Shown: positions 16,150-23,975 of the stretch, piece after piece
Position numbering within the stretch: position 1 is the first letter of the stretch
Layout: each line of letters begins with the position of its first letter
Notes under the pieces: generated by a model
Told to the model about the DNA's origin: nothing
Seen by the model: the letters and a program-made list of their open reading frames with translations, nothing else
The model's database searches: none
DNA from: Actinomadura rudentiformis
Lineage (GTDB): Bacteria; Actinomycetota; Actinomycetes; Streptosporangiales; Streptosporangiaceae
DNA: 64,000 bases
Assembly (NCBI RefSeq): GCF_008923185.1
Contig: NZ_WBMT01000011.1
Coordinates: forward strand, 124,001-188,000
Direction of reading: 5' to 3'
Translations under genes and position numbers: made by a program

Positions 16150-17736
16150 ATGCTGCCCCGCCGTCTCACCGCGCTCACCGCCACCGCGGCCCTGACCGCC
16201 GCGCTCCTGCCGATCCACGCCGCCTCCGCCGCCCCCTCACGCCGCGTTCCCCAGGTCGCGGGTCTGGGCGTCGCCGACATCCGCGCGCTGCTCACCGCCC
16301 GCAAGGTCACCTCGGTCCAGCTCGTCGAGCAGTACCTGCGCCGGATCAAGGCGTACGACACCGCAGGCCCAGGGCTCACCGCCGTGATCAGGGTGAACGA
16401 GCGCGCGCTCGCCGACGCCAGGAGGCTGGACGCCGAACGCCGCCTCGGCCGGGTCCGGGGACCGCTGCACGGCGTCCCGATCGTGCTCAAGGACAACTTC
16501 GACACCGCGGACATGCCCACGACCAGTGGCTCGGTCGCCCTCCGCGAGCTCCAGCCGCCGGACGACGCCGAGCAGGTGCGCCGCCTCCGCAAGGCGGGCG
16601 CCATCGTGCTGGCCAAGACCAACATGCACGAGTTCGCGATGAACATCTACACGATCAGCTCCCTCGGCGGGCAGACCCGCAACCCCTACGATCCGGCGCG
16701 GCATCCTGGCGGCTCCAGTGGCGGCACCGGCGCCGCCGTCGCGGCGGCCTTCGCCCCGGTCGGGATGGGGACCGACACCTGCGGATCGATCCGCATCCCG
16801 GCCGCGCACAACAACCTCGTGGGCCTGCGGCCGACCCTCGGCCTGTCCAGCCGCGACGGCGTGGCGCCGCTGGCCGGGACACAGGACGTGGCCGGTCCGA
16901 TCGGCGTCTCCGTCCGCGACGTGGCGCTCGTGCTCGGCGCGACTGCCGGCCACGACCCCAAGGACCCGGTCACGCGCGCCGCGATCGGCAGGACGCCGCG
17001 CAGCTACGAGAAGACGCTCCGCAAGAGCGCCCTGCGCGGCAAGCGCATCGGGATCTTCACCGACTACTTCGCGACGGCCACGAGCGACGAGCAGGAGACA
17101 GCGGCCCGGGTCCGCGCCGCCGTCACGCGGATGGCCGAGCTGGGCGCCCGCACGGTCGAGCTCGGCGCCCAGCCGGAGATCCTCGCCGCGGCGGCGGGTG
17201 CCAACCGGGTCCGGGACGAGTTCGAACGCGACCTCAACGCCTATCTGGCCTCGTCCGCCCAGGGGCGCCCGGCCTCGCTCGCCCGGCTGGAACCCCCGTA
17301 CGACCAGATCACGCTCGCCGACATCGCCACGTCCGGGCAGGTGACGCCGAGCGTCCTGTCCACCCTGCGCGCGTGGGTCGGGAGCCCGCCGCTGCCCAAC
17401 CCGTCGTACGAGGAGAAGCTGCGCCAGCGCGACCTCCTCAAGCAGCGCATCAGCGACCTGATGCGGGCGCACGACCTGGACGCGATCGTCTACCCGAGCA
17501 TCACCCGGCCGCCCACGGAGATCGGCGTCACGCAGTCGTATCTGAACTGCCGGCTGGCCGCATTCAGCGGCTTCCCCGCGCTGAGCGTGCCCGCCGGGTT
17601 CACCGCCGGAGGCCTACCGGTGGGCGTGGAGTTGCTCGGCCGCCCGTTCACGGAGCCCGGCCTGCTCGGCATGGGCTACGCGTACGAGCAGGCGACCCGG
17701 CACCGCGCGCTCCCGCCGACCACCCCACCGCTCTGA
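16150..17736 (+). CDS. Secreted amidase (amidase-signature family)
   Basis: 528 aa from the ATG at 16150, chosen over the TTG one codon earlier because AAGGA sits at the right distance. A Sec signal peptide (to about residue 28, ASA cleavage) precedes the amidase-signature fold. The Ser-cisSer-Lys triad is complete: Lys114 in VLKDNFDT, Ser189 in GGSSGG, Ser213 in CGSIRIPA. It hydrolyses a carboxamide or aryl amide outside the cell; the substrate is not predictable. Other family features (AGTQDVAGPIGVSVRDVALVL) are present. Monocistronic and convergent with the methyltransferase gene. Confidence 0.9.
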   Translation: MLPRRLTALTATAALTAALLPIHAASAAPSRRVPQVAGLGVADIRALLTARKVTSVQLVEQYLRRIKAYDTAGPGLTAVIRVNERALADARRLDAERRLGRVRGPLHGVPIVLKDNFDTADMPTTSGSVALRELQPPDDAEQVRRLRKAGAIVLAKTNMHEFAMNIYTISSLGGQTRNPYDPARHPGGSSGGTGAAVAAAFAPVGMGTDTCGSIRIPAAHNNLVGLRPTLGLSSRDGVAPLAGTQDVAGPIGVSVRDVALVLGATAGHDPKDPVTRAAIGRTPRSYEKTLRKSALRGKRIGIFTDYFATATSDEQETAARVRAAVTRMAELGARTVELGAQPEILAAAAGANRVRDEFERDLNAYLASSAQGRPASLARLEPPYDQITLADIATSGQVTPSVLSTLRAWVGSPPLPNPSYEEKLRQRDLLKQRISDLMRAHDLDAIVYPSITRPPTEIGVTQSYLNCRLAAFSGFPALSVPAGFTAGGLPVGVELLGRPFTEPGLLGMGYAYEQATRHRALPPTTPPL

Positions 17737-17769
17737 TCAGCCACCGCCTTGGGCCAGCGGCCGCTCTGG

Positions 17770-18486
17770 TCAACGGTTCGCGAGGATCAGGGCGCCGCGC
17801 TTGGTGACCGGGAGCGGCGTCCTGACCTGGCGCGCGGCGTCGATGGCCGCCTGGCGCGGGACCTGGCGCGCGACCAGGTAGTCACGGACGGCGTCGCGGT
17901 CCGGGAGCGTGATGAGCGCGGCGTCCCAGCGTTCCACCTCGGCCGTGCCGAAGACCGCGGCGACGAGGCCCGGGGCCTCCTCGGCGTCGAACGGAGTGGG
18001 CGCGCGGCGCCAGACCTCGGCGAGCTCCGGACTGTCGTCGCGGGCGATGGCCGACGCGATGAACAGGCCGCCCGGGGCCAGGACGCGGCGCGCCTCCCGG
18101 AGAGCCGAGACCGGATCGTCCAGGTGGTAGAGGACGTTGACGGCGAGGGCGGCCTCGAAGACCCCTGGGGCGAACGGCAGGCGGGTCGCCTCAGCCAGGA
18201 CCACGGGACGCGGATGCGCGCCGAGCATCGTGACCGAGGCGTCCACGCCGACGAGCCGCTGCGGGGAGGGGCCGGGAGGTCTGGCGCGATGGGAGGGGCC
18301 GCCGACGGCGCGCAGCGCCGCCGCGAGGGCGCCCTCCCCGCAGCCGATGTCGACGATCATGCGGTGCCGGGTCAGCCTGGCGGCGAGACGCTCGTACAGG
18401 CTCGGCGCCGTCAGATGACGTTCGGTGATGCGCGAACCGAGGCGGAAGCGCCCGGGATCGTCGTCATAGTCCGGCGGCACGGCCAC
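17770..18486 (-). CDS. Class I SAM-dependent methyltransferase
   Basis: 238 aa. Motif I is VDIGCGEGALAAAL at about residue 45, the acidic residue after strand 2 is in LVGVDASVTML, motif II region LPFAPGVFEAALAVNVLYHL, and motif III ARRVLAPGGLFIASA. The C-terminal region (RDAVRDYLVARQVPR) resembles Streptomyces small-molecule methyltransferases of the ubiE-like type. Substrate unknown. Twelve bases upstream lies the end of the coiled-coil gene on the same strand, so it may belong to that transcript. Confidence 0.82.
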   Translation of the reverse strand: MAVPPDYDDDPGRFRLGSRITERHLTAPSLYERLAARLTRHRMIVDIGCGEGALAAALRAVGGPSHRARPPGPSPQRLVGVDASVTMLGAHPRPVVLAEATRLPFAPGVFEAALAVNVLYHLDDPVSALREARRVLAPGGLFIASAIARDDSPELAEVWRRAPTPFDAEEAPGLVAAVFGTAEVERWDAALITLPDRDAVRDYLVARQVPRQAAIDAARQVRTPLPVTKRGALILANR

Positions 18487-18498
18487 CCGGCCAGTGTG

Positions 18499-18828
18499 TC
18501 AGGTCGAGCTGCTGCGGAAGCGGTCGAGATCGGCGCGCGCCACGGCCAGATCGGCGCTGACCTTGGAGACGTGCTCGCTGAGCGTGCCGACCTGGCGCTG
18601 GAGGTTGGCGCGGTCCTGCTTGACGTCGGCGAGCTCCTCCCTGCTCTCCATCAGCTCCCGCCGCAGCATCGTGACGACCTGGTCGGCGGTGTCGACCGCG
18701 ACCGAGTCGCTCTGCCGGTCGAGCTGGCGAAGCTCACTGCGCCGGCGGAACACCGCGACCATGGCCTGGACGATCGTGCCGCCCGCGGCGACCTGGGCGA
18801 TGGAGACGATGATGTCGGCGGTGTTCAT
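18499..18828 (-). CDS. Small protein: N-terminal membrane segment plus coiled coil
   Basis: 109 aa. Residues about 4-27 are hydrophobic (IIVSIAQVAAGGTIVQAMV); from about 50 to 105 heptad-rich, charged sequence predicts a coiled coil (MLRRELMESREELADVK ... TLSEHVSKVSADLAVARADL). Its ATG overlaps the stop of the four-helix membrane gene at 18825 by four bases, so the two are made together. Function unknown. The pairing of a small multi-pass protein with a membrane-anchored coiled-coil protein recalls lysis/holin regions of actinophages, but no phage gene is near. Confidence 0.65.
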   Translation of the reverse strand: MNTADIIVSIAQVAAGGTIVQAMVAVFRRRSELRQLDRQSDSVAVDTADQVVTMLRRELMESREELADVKQDRANLQRQVGTLSEHVSKVSADLAVARADLDRFRSSST

Positions 18829-19241
18829 GCGGCCTCACCGCCCTCCTGCGCCACGTGGCGGGCGCGGTTCATGATGGCGTGCGCCTTGAGCACGCAGCCG
18901 ATGGTGAGCGCCCCCGAGATGGTGCCGGCGGCCAGCCCCTGCGTCTGCAGGCCGGTGATGACCGTCAGGCAGTAGAACGCGTAGCCGCCGGTGATCAGGT
19001 AGAGGCCGGGGACCTCGATCACCAGCCGCCGCGCGTACAGCCCGTAGAGATTGACGAGGCCGCCCACCGCGAACATCGCCCCCCACAGATGCGCGATCAC
19101 GTTGGCGTGCCCGGCCAGGCTGTTGGTCATGCCCTGGCTCACGCCGTCCCCGATGATCATGCCGAGCGCGCCGAGGACGATCGCGGCCACCGCGATCATC
19201 GTTCCGAAGGGATTCCAGGACAACAATCCTCGCCATCCCAT
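18825..19241 (-). CDS. Small four-helix membrane protein
   Basis: 138 aa from the ATG at 19241 (AGGAG about seven bases upstream). Four hydrophobic segments: FGTMIAVAAIVLGALGMII, VIAHLWGAMFAVGGLVNLYG, LYLITGGYAFYCLTVITG and AAGTISGALTIGCVLKAH. No catalytic motif is evident and I do not recognise the family. First gene of a two-gene unit with the coiled-coil protein. Its 189-bp upstream region (19242-19430) is unusually AT-rich for this window and contains the palindrome AGTGATCACT (19293-19302). Confidence 0.65.
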   Translation of the reverse strand: MGWRGLLSWNPFGTMIAVAAIVLGALGMIIGDGVSQGMTNSLAGHANVIAHLWGAMFAVGGLVNLYGLYARRLVIEVPGLYLITGGYAFYCLTVITGLQTQGLAAGTISGALTIGCVLKAHAIMNRARHVAQEGGEAA

Positions 19242-19430
19242 GGGTGTCTCCTGTCGCCGAAGCATCCTTGTCGCCCGGAAATTAACACAAACAGTGATCA
19301 CTAGTAACCATATGTAATTGAATTGATGTACACGCAGTTAGTGACCCATATACACGGAGTCATAGACGGTCGCGGCGGCGATGCACCAGCGGCTGGGCGC
19401 GGCGTACGCGGTCAGTGCCTGGTCACGGCC

Positions 19431-19997
19431 CTAGGCGGTGGATCGGAGCGCTCCAAGCGGCTGCCCGAGATCGAGCGAGCCGAGGACCGAGCCGTCCTCC
19501 GCGAGCGCCTCGACGACCGGGGCCCGGCGAGCTCCCCAGACCACCACGGCGTGACCGTGCGCGGGCACGCTCATGAACCGGTTGCCGACGCGCAACCGGG
19601 CCACCTCGGTCGAGACCTGCAGCCGTGCCTGGCTGACCCATTTGGCGCCCCAGGGCAGCAGCCGGTCGGCGTTGCGGACGGTCTTGCCGGTGCCGTACGT
19701 CAGGAGGTGGTGCCCGCCGAGCTCGGACGCGGTGCGGCGGGCGAGCGGCCGGTCCGGCGCGGATCCTCCGCCGCCGCCCAGCTCCATCCACTCGCCGTTG
19801 CGGCGGTGGAACGTGGTGCCCGCGATGAACAACCCGAGCGGCTCGCGGCACAGGAAGGTGACGACGCCGACGTCGCCGTCCACATCGACGCCGAGCGGCA
19901 GGAAGCCCGTCTCGTCGTCGAACTCGGCCGGCGCGGGCTCCGGCATCCCGTCGCGCAGCAGCCGGAGGAGCTCGTCGTACAGCTCGTGGTCGGTCAT
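19431..19997 (-). CDS. Hypothetical protein, 188 aa
   Basis: Start taken at ATG 19997 (MTDHELYDELLRLL) with AGAGGT upstream; the frame stays open to 20081. A mixed alpha/beta soluble protein: acidic helical N-terminus, GFLPLGVDVDGDVGVVTFLC and PLGLFIAGTTFHRRNGEWMEL strands, a Gly-rich loop, then RLRVGNRFMSVPAHGHAVVVWG. Family not recognised. Separated from the upstream membrane-protein gene by a hairpin terminator. Confidence 0.55.
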   Translation of the reverse strand: MTDHELYDELLRLLRDGMPEPAPAEFDDETGFLPLGVDVDGDVGVVTFLCREPLGLFIAGTTFHRRNGEWMELGGGGGSAPDRPLARRTASELGGHHLLTYGTGKTVRNADRLLPWGAKWVSQARLQVSTEVARLRVGNRFMSVPAHGHAVVVWGARRAPVVEALAEDGSVLGSLDLGQPLGALRSTA

Positions 19998-20038
19998 CTC
20001 CGGAAACCTCTTGATCGTGCTCGTGCCGGACAGCGGAA

Positions 20039-20068
20039 CGGGCCCCTCCGAAGCCGGAAGAGGGCCCG
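20039..20068 (-). terminator. Hairpin downstream of small membrane-protein gene
   Basis: CGGGCCC/GGGCCCG outer stem with an inner TCCG-AAGC-CGGA stem-loop. Lies 40 bp past the stop of the 20108-20620 gene and upstream of the next gene on that strand. Confidence 0.6.
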
Positions 20069-20107
20069 ATGTCAAAACCACACTCTAAGGGTCGGAGACG
20101 GCTGATT

Positions 20108-20620
20108 TCACCTGATCGATTGACGTTTCAGGACGTTGCTCGCCGTCCTCGACGAGCCCGGGCCCGACCACGAAACCCCCCTGGTCACAGGCCGGTGCGC
20201 GCCGCTCCGGTGCGTGCCGTTCCGGTGTGGTCTGCGCAGGCCGCGGACGGCCAGCGCGGCGCACAGTGCGGCGAGGGGCAGTTCCACACCGGCCGCCAGG
20301 GCGACGGCCGTCGCCCGCTCGGCACCCCCGGCTGACGTGGTCACGTCGAACCAGGCGTCCATCACCAGCAGCGAGGCGGTGGCGGCGGCGGTGAGGGTGT
20401 GCCGTGAGTCCTTCCGCCGCAGCAGGACACCCGTGCTGACGAGCCCGGCCGCCAGCATCGCGTCCAGGCCGACCCACGCCGTGGACCAGTTGGAGACCTC
20501 CGTGGTGGACGGCAACCGGGTTGCGAGCACGTACATCCACGGCACCATCGCCGCTCCGGCGCCGGTCAGCGCCCATCCCAGTACGCCGGTACGCGTCCGC
20601 TGCGCAGCTTCGTCACTCAT
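20108..20620 (-). CDS. Small membrane protein, four predicted helices
   Basis: 170 aa from ATG 20620. Hydrophobic segments at about 12-33, 45-67, 75-97 and 103-125 (VLGWALTGAGAAMVPWMYVL ... SLLVMDAWFDVTT ... VELPLAALCAALAV), then a basic, Arg/His/Ser-rich cytoplasmic tail of 45 residues. MDAWFDVTT is a motif I associate with conserved actinobacterial membrane proteins of unknown function. Divergent from the kinase gene at 20755. Confidence 0.6.
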   Translation of the reverse strand: MSDEAAQRTRTGVLGWALTGAGAAMVPWMYVLATRLPSTTEVSNWSTAWVGLDAMLAAGLVSTGVLLRRKDSRHTLTAAATASLLVMDAWFDVTTSAGGAERATAVALAAGVELPLAALCAALAVRGLRRPHRNGTHRSGAHRPVTRGVSWSGPGSSRTASNVLKRQSIR

Positions 20621-20737
20621 GATCCAAAGCCTGGCCGCGCCGGGCGTCACCGTCAGTAACGCCGATATCCGACACGGGGTGGCACCAGGTTCACCCTCGA
20701 TCTTCACGCGCACTGCATGGCGGCACCTCAGCAGCGC

Positions 20738-20750
20738 CAATACGGTATTG
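20738..20750. promoter_or_regulatory. CAATAC-G-GTATTG palindrome at kinase start
   Basis: A 13-bp perfect dyad ends four bases before the ATG of the third kinase gene, leaving little room for a ribosome-binding site. It may be an autoregulatory operator of the downstream LuxR-type regulator or part of a leaderless promoter (TATTGC as the -10). Confidence 0.35.
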
Positions 20751-20754
20751 CCTC

Positions 20755-22032
20755 ATGGCATCCATCTCTGCGTTGGAGCGTGTGCGCACGCACGCTCCGT
20801 GGTCGGCGGCGACGTGGCGGGACACCGCTTTCGTCGTCTCAGGGGTGCCGCTGCAGCTCGCGGTCTGGGTGCCGTTCTGGGCTCCGTACCGCTTCTGGTG
20901 GATCTCGGCGATCGTGGTGCTCCTCCTGGCCCATCCGCTCACCCGGGCCCATCGCGAACGGTTCTGGGCGATGCTGGGCGTGGAGATCCCCCTGCTCCCG
21001 CGCAAGGCCCAGTACGGCCCCGGATGGCAGGGCGCCCTGCGCCAGCTGCGTTCGTGGACGGCCTGGCGGGTGCTCCTCTATCACGTGCTCGTGGGTCCGC
21101 TCATCGCCGCAGGCGGCCTGCTGACCCTGTGGGTATGGGCGGCGGGCGTCGCGATGGCCGCGCTCCCCACGTTCGCCTGGGCGCTCCCCGACTCCAGTGG
21201 GCTGTCGCCCAACAGCCATGCCGCCACCGTCGCCGTCACCTGGGTGGGTGGCGTGTCGCTGTTGCTGGCGGCGCCCTGGCTGGCGGCAGGGGTCACTCGC
21301 CTCGACACGCGTGCCGGCGTCGCACTCCTGGGGCCGAGCCGCGCCGAGGAGCTTGCCCGCAAGGTCGAGGACCTCGCCGAGAAGCGCGCCAGCGTCGTGG
21401 ACGCGGCCGACCTCGAACGGCGCCGCATCGAGCGGGACCTGCACGACGGCGCGCAGCAACGGCTCGTCTCGCTGGCCATGAACCTCGGCCTGGCTCGGGA
21501 GACCCTCACCGGCATCCCGGACGAGGCGATGCAGGTCATCGTCGAGGCGCACGAAGAGGCCAAGGAAGCGCTCACCGAGCTGCGCAACCTCATCCGCGGC
21601 CTGCATCCGGCCGTCCTGGAGGACCGCGGGCTGGACGCCGCCCTCTCGGGCGTCGCCGCCCGGGTGCCGCTGCCCGTACGGCTGCGGGTGGACGTGGCGG
21701 AGCGGGCGTCGTCCACCGTCGAGGCCGTGGCCTACTTCGTCGTCTCCGAGGCGCTCACCAACGTGGTCAAGCACGCGAAGGCGACGAAAGTTGAGATCAC
21801 CGTGGACCGGATCGGCGACCTCCTCCGGGTGGCCGTCACCGACGACGGGATCGGCGGCGCCGCCCCTTCCTCCGCCGCTGCGGGCGGCGGTGCCGGCGGA
21901 GCGGGCGGGGCTGGCGGGACCGGGCTGGCCGGGCTGGCGCGGCGCGTGCAGTCCGTGGACGGTACCTTCCGGATCACCAGCCCCGCCGGGGGACCGACGA
22001 CCATCACCGTGGAGTTGCCGTGCGCATTGTGA
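20755..22032 (+). CDS. Sensor histidine kinase (NarL/LiaS-like)
   Basis: 425 aa. About four hydrophobic segments between residues 20 and 180, with the sensor-like extracellular loops short. HisKA_3 carries His230 in RRRIERDLHDGAQQRL, and the HATPase domain has SEALTNVVKHAKA (N-box), DDGIGGA (G1) and GTGLAGLARRV (G2). Between G1 and G2 an Ala/Gly-rich repeat (GGGAGGAGGAGGTG) lengthens the ATP lid. Thirteen bases overlap the regulator gene. The third such pair in 19 kb. Confidence 0.9.
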   Translation: MASISALERVRTHAPWSAATWRDTAFVVSGVPLQLAVWVPFWAPYRFWWISAIVVLLLAHPLTRAHRERFWAMLGVEIPLLPRKAQYGPGWQGALRQLRSWTAWRVLLYHVLVGPLIAAGGLLTLWVWAAGVAMAALPTFAWALPDSSGLSPNSHAATVAVTWVGGVSLLLAAPWLAAGVTRLDTRAGVALLGPSRAEELARKVEDLAEKRASVVDAADLERRRIERDLHDGAQQRLVSLAMNLGLARETLTGIPDEAMQVIVEAHEEAKEALTELRNLIRGLHPAVLEDRGLDAALSGVAARVPLPVRLRVDVAERASSTVEAVAYFVVSEALTNVVKHAKATKVEITVDRIGDLLRVAVTDDGIGGAAPSSAAAGGGAGGAGGAGGTGLAGLARRVQSVDGTFRITSPAGGPTTITVELPCAL

Positions 22033-22673
22033 TCGCCGAGGACTCGGTCCTGCTGCGAGCCGGGCTGACCAAGCTCGTGGAGACGGCCGGATTCGAGGTC
22101 GTGGCGGCGGTCGGCGAGGCCGAGGGGCTGCTCGCGGCGGTGGAGCGGCACCGGCCGGACGCGGCGATCGTGGACGTGCGGATGCCGCCCGGCTTCACCG
22201 ACGAGGGCATCCGCGCCGCGCTGGTCATCCGCCGGCAGTGGCCCGAGGTCGCGGTCCTGGTCCTGTCGCAGTACGTGGAGGAGCGGTACGCGGCGGACCT
22301 GCTGGCGACCAACACCAGCGGGGTCGGCTATCTGCTGAAGGACCGCGTCGCCGACGTCTCGGTCTTCCTCGACGGGCTGCGTCGCGTGGCCACCGGCGGC
22401 ACCGCGCTCGACCCCGAGGTGGTGTCCCAGTTGCTGCTGCGCCGCAACAGCCACCCGCTTGAACGCCTGACGCCGCGCGAGCGCGAGGTGCTGGAGCTCA
22501 TGGCCGAGGGGCGTTCCAACGCCGGCATCGCCGAGAAGCTGGTCGTCAGCGACAGCGCGGTGGCCAAGCACATCAACAACATCTTCGCCAAACTCGACCT
22601 GCCCCACGCCGAGGCCGACCACCGCAGGGTCCTCGCGGTGCTGAGATTCCTGCGAGGGGGAGACCCGGCGTGA
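22020..22673 (+). CDS. LuxR-type response regulator
   Basis: 217 aa from GTG 22020 inside the kinase gene. Receiver: Glu7-Asp8, phosphoacceptor Asp52 in AAIVDVRMPPG, Lys in YLLKDRV. DNA-binding domain: LTPREREVLELMAEGRSN and DSAVAKHINNIFAKLDL. Typical of regulators paired with LiaS-like kinases that answer cell-envelope stress. Overlaps the DUF4097 gene by four bases (GTGA), so the three genes form one operon. Confidence 0.92.
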   Translation: MRIVIAEDSVLLRAGLTKLVETAGFEVVAAVGEAEGLLAAVERHRPDAAIVDVRMPPGFTDEGIRAALVIRRQWPEVAVLVLSQYVEERYAADLLATNTSGVGYLLKDRVADVSVFLDGLRRVATGGTALDPEVVSQLLLRRNSHPLERLTPREREVLELMAEGRSNAGIAEKLVVSDSAVAKHINNIFAKLDLPHAEADHRRVLAVLRFLRGGDPA

Positions 22674-23542
22674 TGATGACGGAAGCGCGCACGGCCGACA
22701 CCCCGCCGAACCCGCCTGGCCCGACGGCCTCGCCTGGCCCGCAGGCTCTGCCGGAACGCCCCCGCCGCAGGGGCGTCTGGATCCTGCTGGCGGTGCTCAC
22801 CGCGATCGTGGTGGTGCTCCCCACAGGCCTTGCGACGCTCAGCCGCCTGTTCGAACGGACCGAGCGCACGACCGAGACCGTGCCCGGCGCGATCAAGGCG
22901 CTGGAGATCGACGCGGGCGGCGCGGAGGTCGCGATCGGTGCCGGCTCCACCGGCCGGGTCAAGCTCCACAGCACTCTCACGTGGTCGGTCACCAAGCCGA
23001 AGGTCATCAGGAGCGTGCAGGCCGGCACCCTCAAGATCCTGGTCGTCTGCGACGGCGAGGTGCCTCCGTACGATGCCTTCGGCTGCGCGGCCGACCTCGA
23101 CCTGCAGGTGCCGCCGGAGGTGTCGGTGCGCGTCCAGGCGACCTCCGGGCGGGTCGTCATCCGTGACATCGCGGGGGACGTCCGCATCCATGGCACCTCG
23201 GGCGCGGTCAAGCTGGACCACTTGCGCGGCAGGGTCTGGGCAGGGACCAACTCCGGCTCGATCGAGGGTCGTGCTCTGGTCTCTCCGGAGGTCGACGCGG
23301 GCGTGCGTTCCGGCTCGGTCGATCTGTCGTTCGTCGATCCGCCGCAGAAGGTCAACGTGAGGACGGGCTCCGGCGCCGCGACGGTCACGGTTCCGCGCGG
23401 CACCCACTACCGGGTGGACGGCTGGTCGGGGTCGGGCAAGCGCGAGATCGACGGCGCGCTGGAGGACAACGACGCGACCGGGCAGATCAGCGTCACCACC
23501 GGCTCGGGATCCGTCCGCGTCGGCTACCCGAAGGGACAGTGA
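22670..23542 (+). CDS. DUF4097 beta-repeat membrane protein
   Basis: 290 aa. A Pro-rich cytoplasmic start, one membrane helix (about 36-58, GVWILLAVLTAIVVVLPTGLA), then an extracellular right-handed beta-helix-like repeat region (DUF4097/putative adhesin): IHGTSGAVKLDHLRG, SGSIEGRALV, VRSGSVDLSF, VRTGSGAATVTVPRG, TTGSGSVRVGY. Such proteins often accompany LiaRS-like systems and may sense or buffer envelope damage. Last gene of the operon; translationally coupled to the regulator. Confidence 0.82.
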   Translation: MMMTEARTADTPPNPPGPTASPGPQALPERPRRRGVWILLAVLTAIVVVLPTGLATLSRLFERTERTTETVPGAIKALEIDAGGAEVAIGAGSTGRVKLHSTLTWSVTKPKVIRSVQAGTLKILVVCDGEVPPYDAFGCAADLDLQVPPEVSVRVQATSGRVVIRDIAGDVRIHGTSGAVKLDHLRGRVWAGTNSGSIEGRALVSPEVDAGVRSGSVDLSFVDPPQKVNVRTGSGAATVTVPRGTHYRVDGWSGSGKREIDGALEDNDATGQISVTTGSGSVRVGYPKGQ

Positions 23543-23568
23543 CGCAGGTCATAGGGGGTGCGGTCGAT

Positions 23569-23597
23569 TTGCGTCATCTATGTCGAACAGGTTTACT
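23569..23597 (+). promoter_or_regulatory. Promoter of the met leader/metNIQ operon
   Basis: TTGCGT, a 17-bp spacer, then TTTACT. The predicted transcription start is only a few bases before the leader-peptide ATG at 23607, so the leader would be leaderless or nearly so. Confidence 0.6.
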
Positions 23598-23606
23598 GAT
23601 GACATC

Positions 23607-23696
23607 ATGATCGACGTACGCACCCGCCTCATGCGCTGCCCGCGACCACCGCGGGCCATGCGCTGTGCGTGCCGTCGGCGAATGTGTGACAGCTGA
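23607..23696 (+). CDS. Cys-rich leader peptide (29 aa) upstream of metNIQ
   Basis: ATG to TGA encodes a 29-residue basic peptide ending MRCACRRRMCDS. Four of its five Cys and several Met residues are in the last third. Its start sits directly downstream of a well-formed promoter and it precedes a sulfur-amino-acid importer. In mycobacteria, short upstream reading frames ending in Cys codons control sulfur genes by ribosome stalling; this matches that design (known), while function here is inferred. Downstream DNA contains CTCGC/GCGAG and other short pairing stretches. The rest of the 23543-23975 interval has no other recognisable gene and no SAM riboswitch that I can see. Confidence 0.55.
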   Translation: MIDVRTRLMRCPRPPRAMRCACRRRMCDS

Positions 23697-23890
23697 GGGC
23701 CCCTGCCAGAGCCTCGCGCCCCGAAGCGAGCGAACTCCGACCCCCGAGCCGCACATGATCTTCGAATTGCATCTGCTGAGCCATGCGCCATGGCCGCCCG
23801 GCCGCTCGTAGAGCCCGCGCAGCCCGCTTGCCGGCGTTGCGAGCGTTTCCATGGCCCGGCAGCGTTCCTGTCTTGATCGCGCCCTTGGCC

Positions 23891-23924
23891 TGATCACGTT
23901 CCTGTCCTGATCACGTTCCTGTCC
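23891..23924. repeat. Two tandem copies of a 17-bp unit in the metN leader
   Basis: TGATCACGTTCCTGTCC occurs twice head to tail, with a degenerate copy before (23863-23880) and a partial one after. Located 50 bp upstream of metN. It could be a regulator site array or slippage product. Confidence 0.7.
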
Positions 23925-23975
23925 TGATCGCCTTCTCCGCCTGACGGCGGGGACTTCCGCACGGGTGAATTTCCC

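Noticed and set aside
23543..23975. A possible SAM riboswitch before metN.
   Set aside because: None of the conserved SAM-I or SAM-IV cores could be found; a Cys/Met-rich leader peptide explains the region better.
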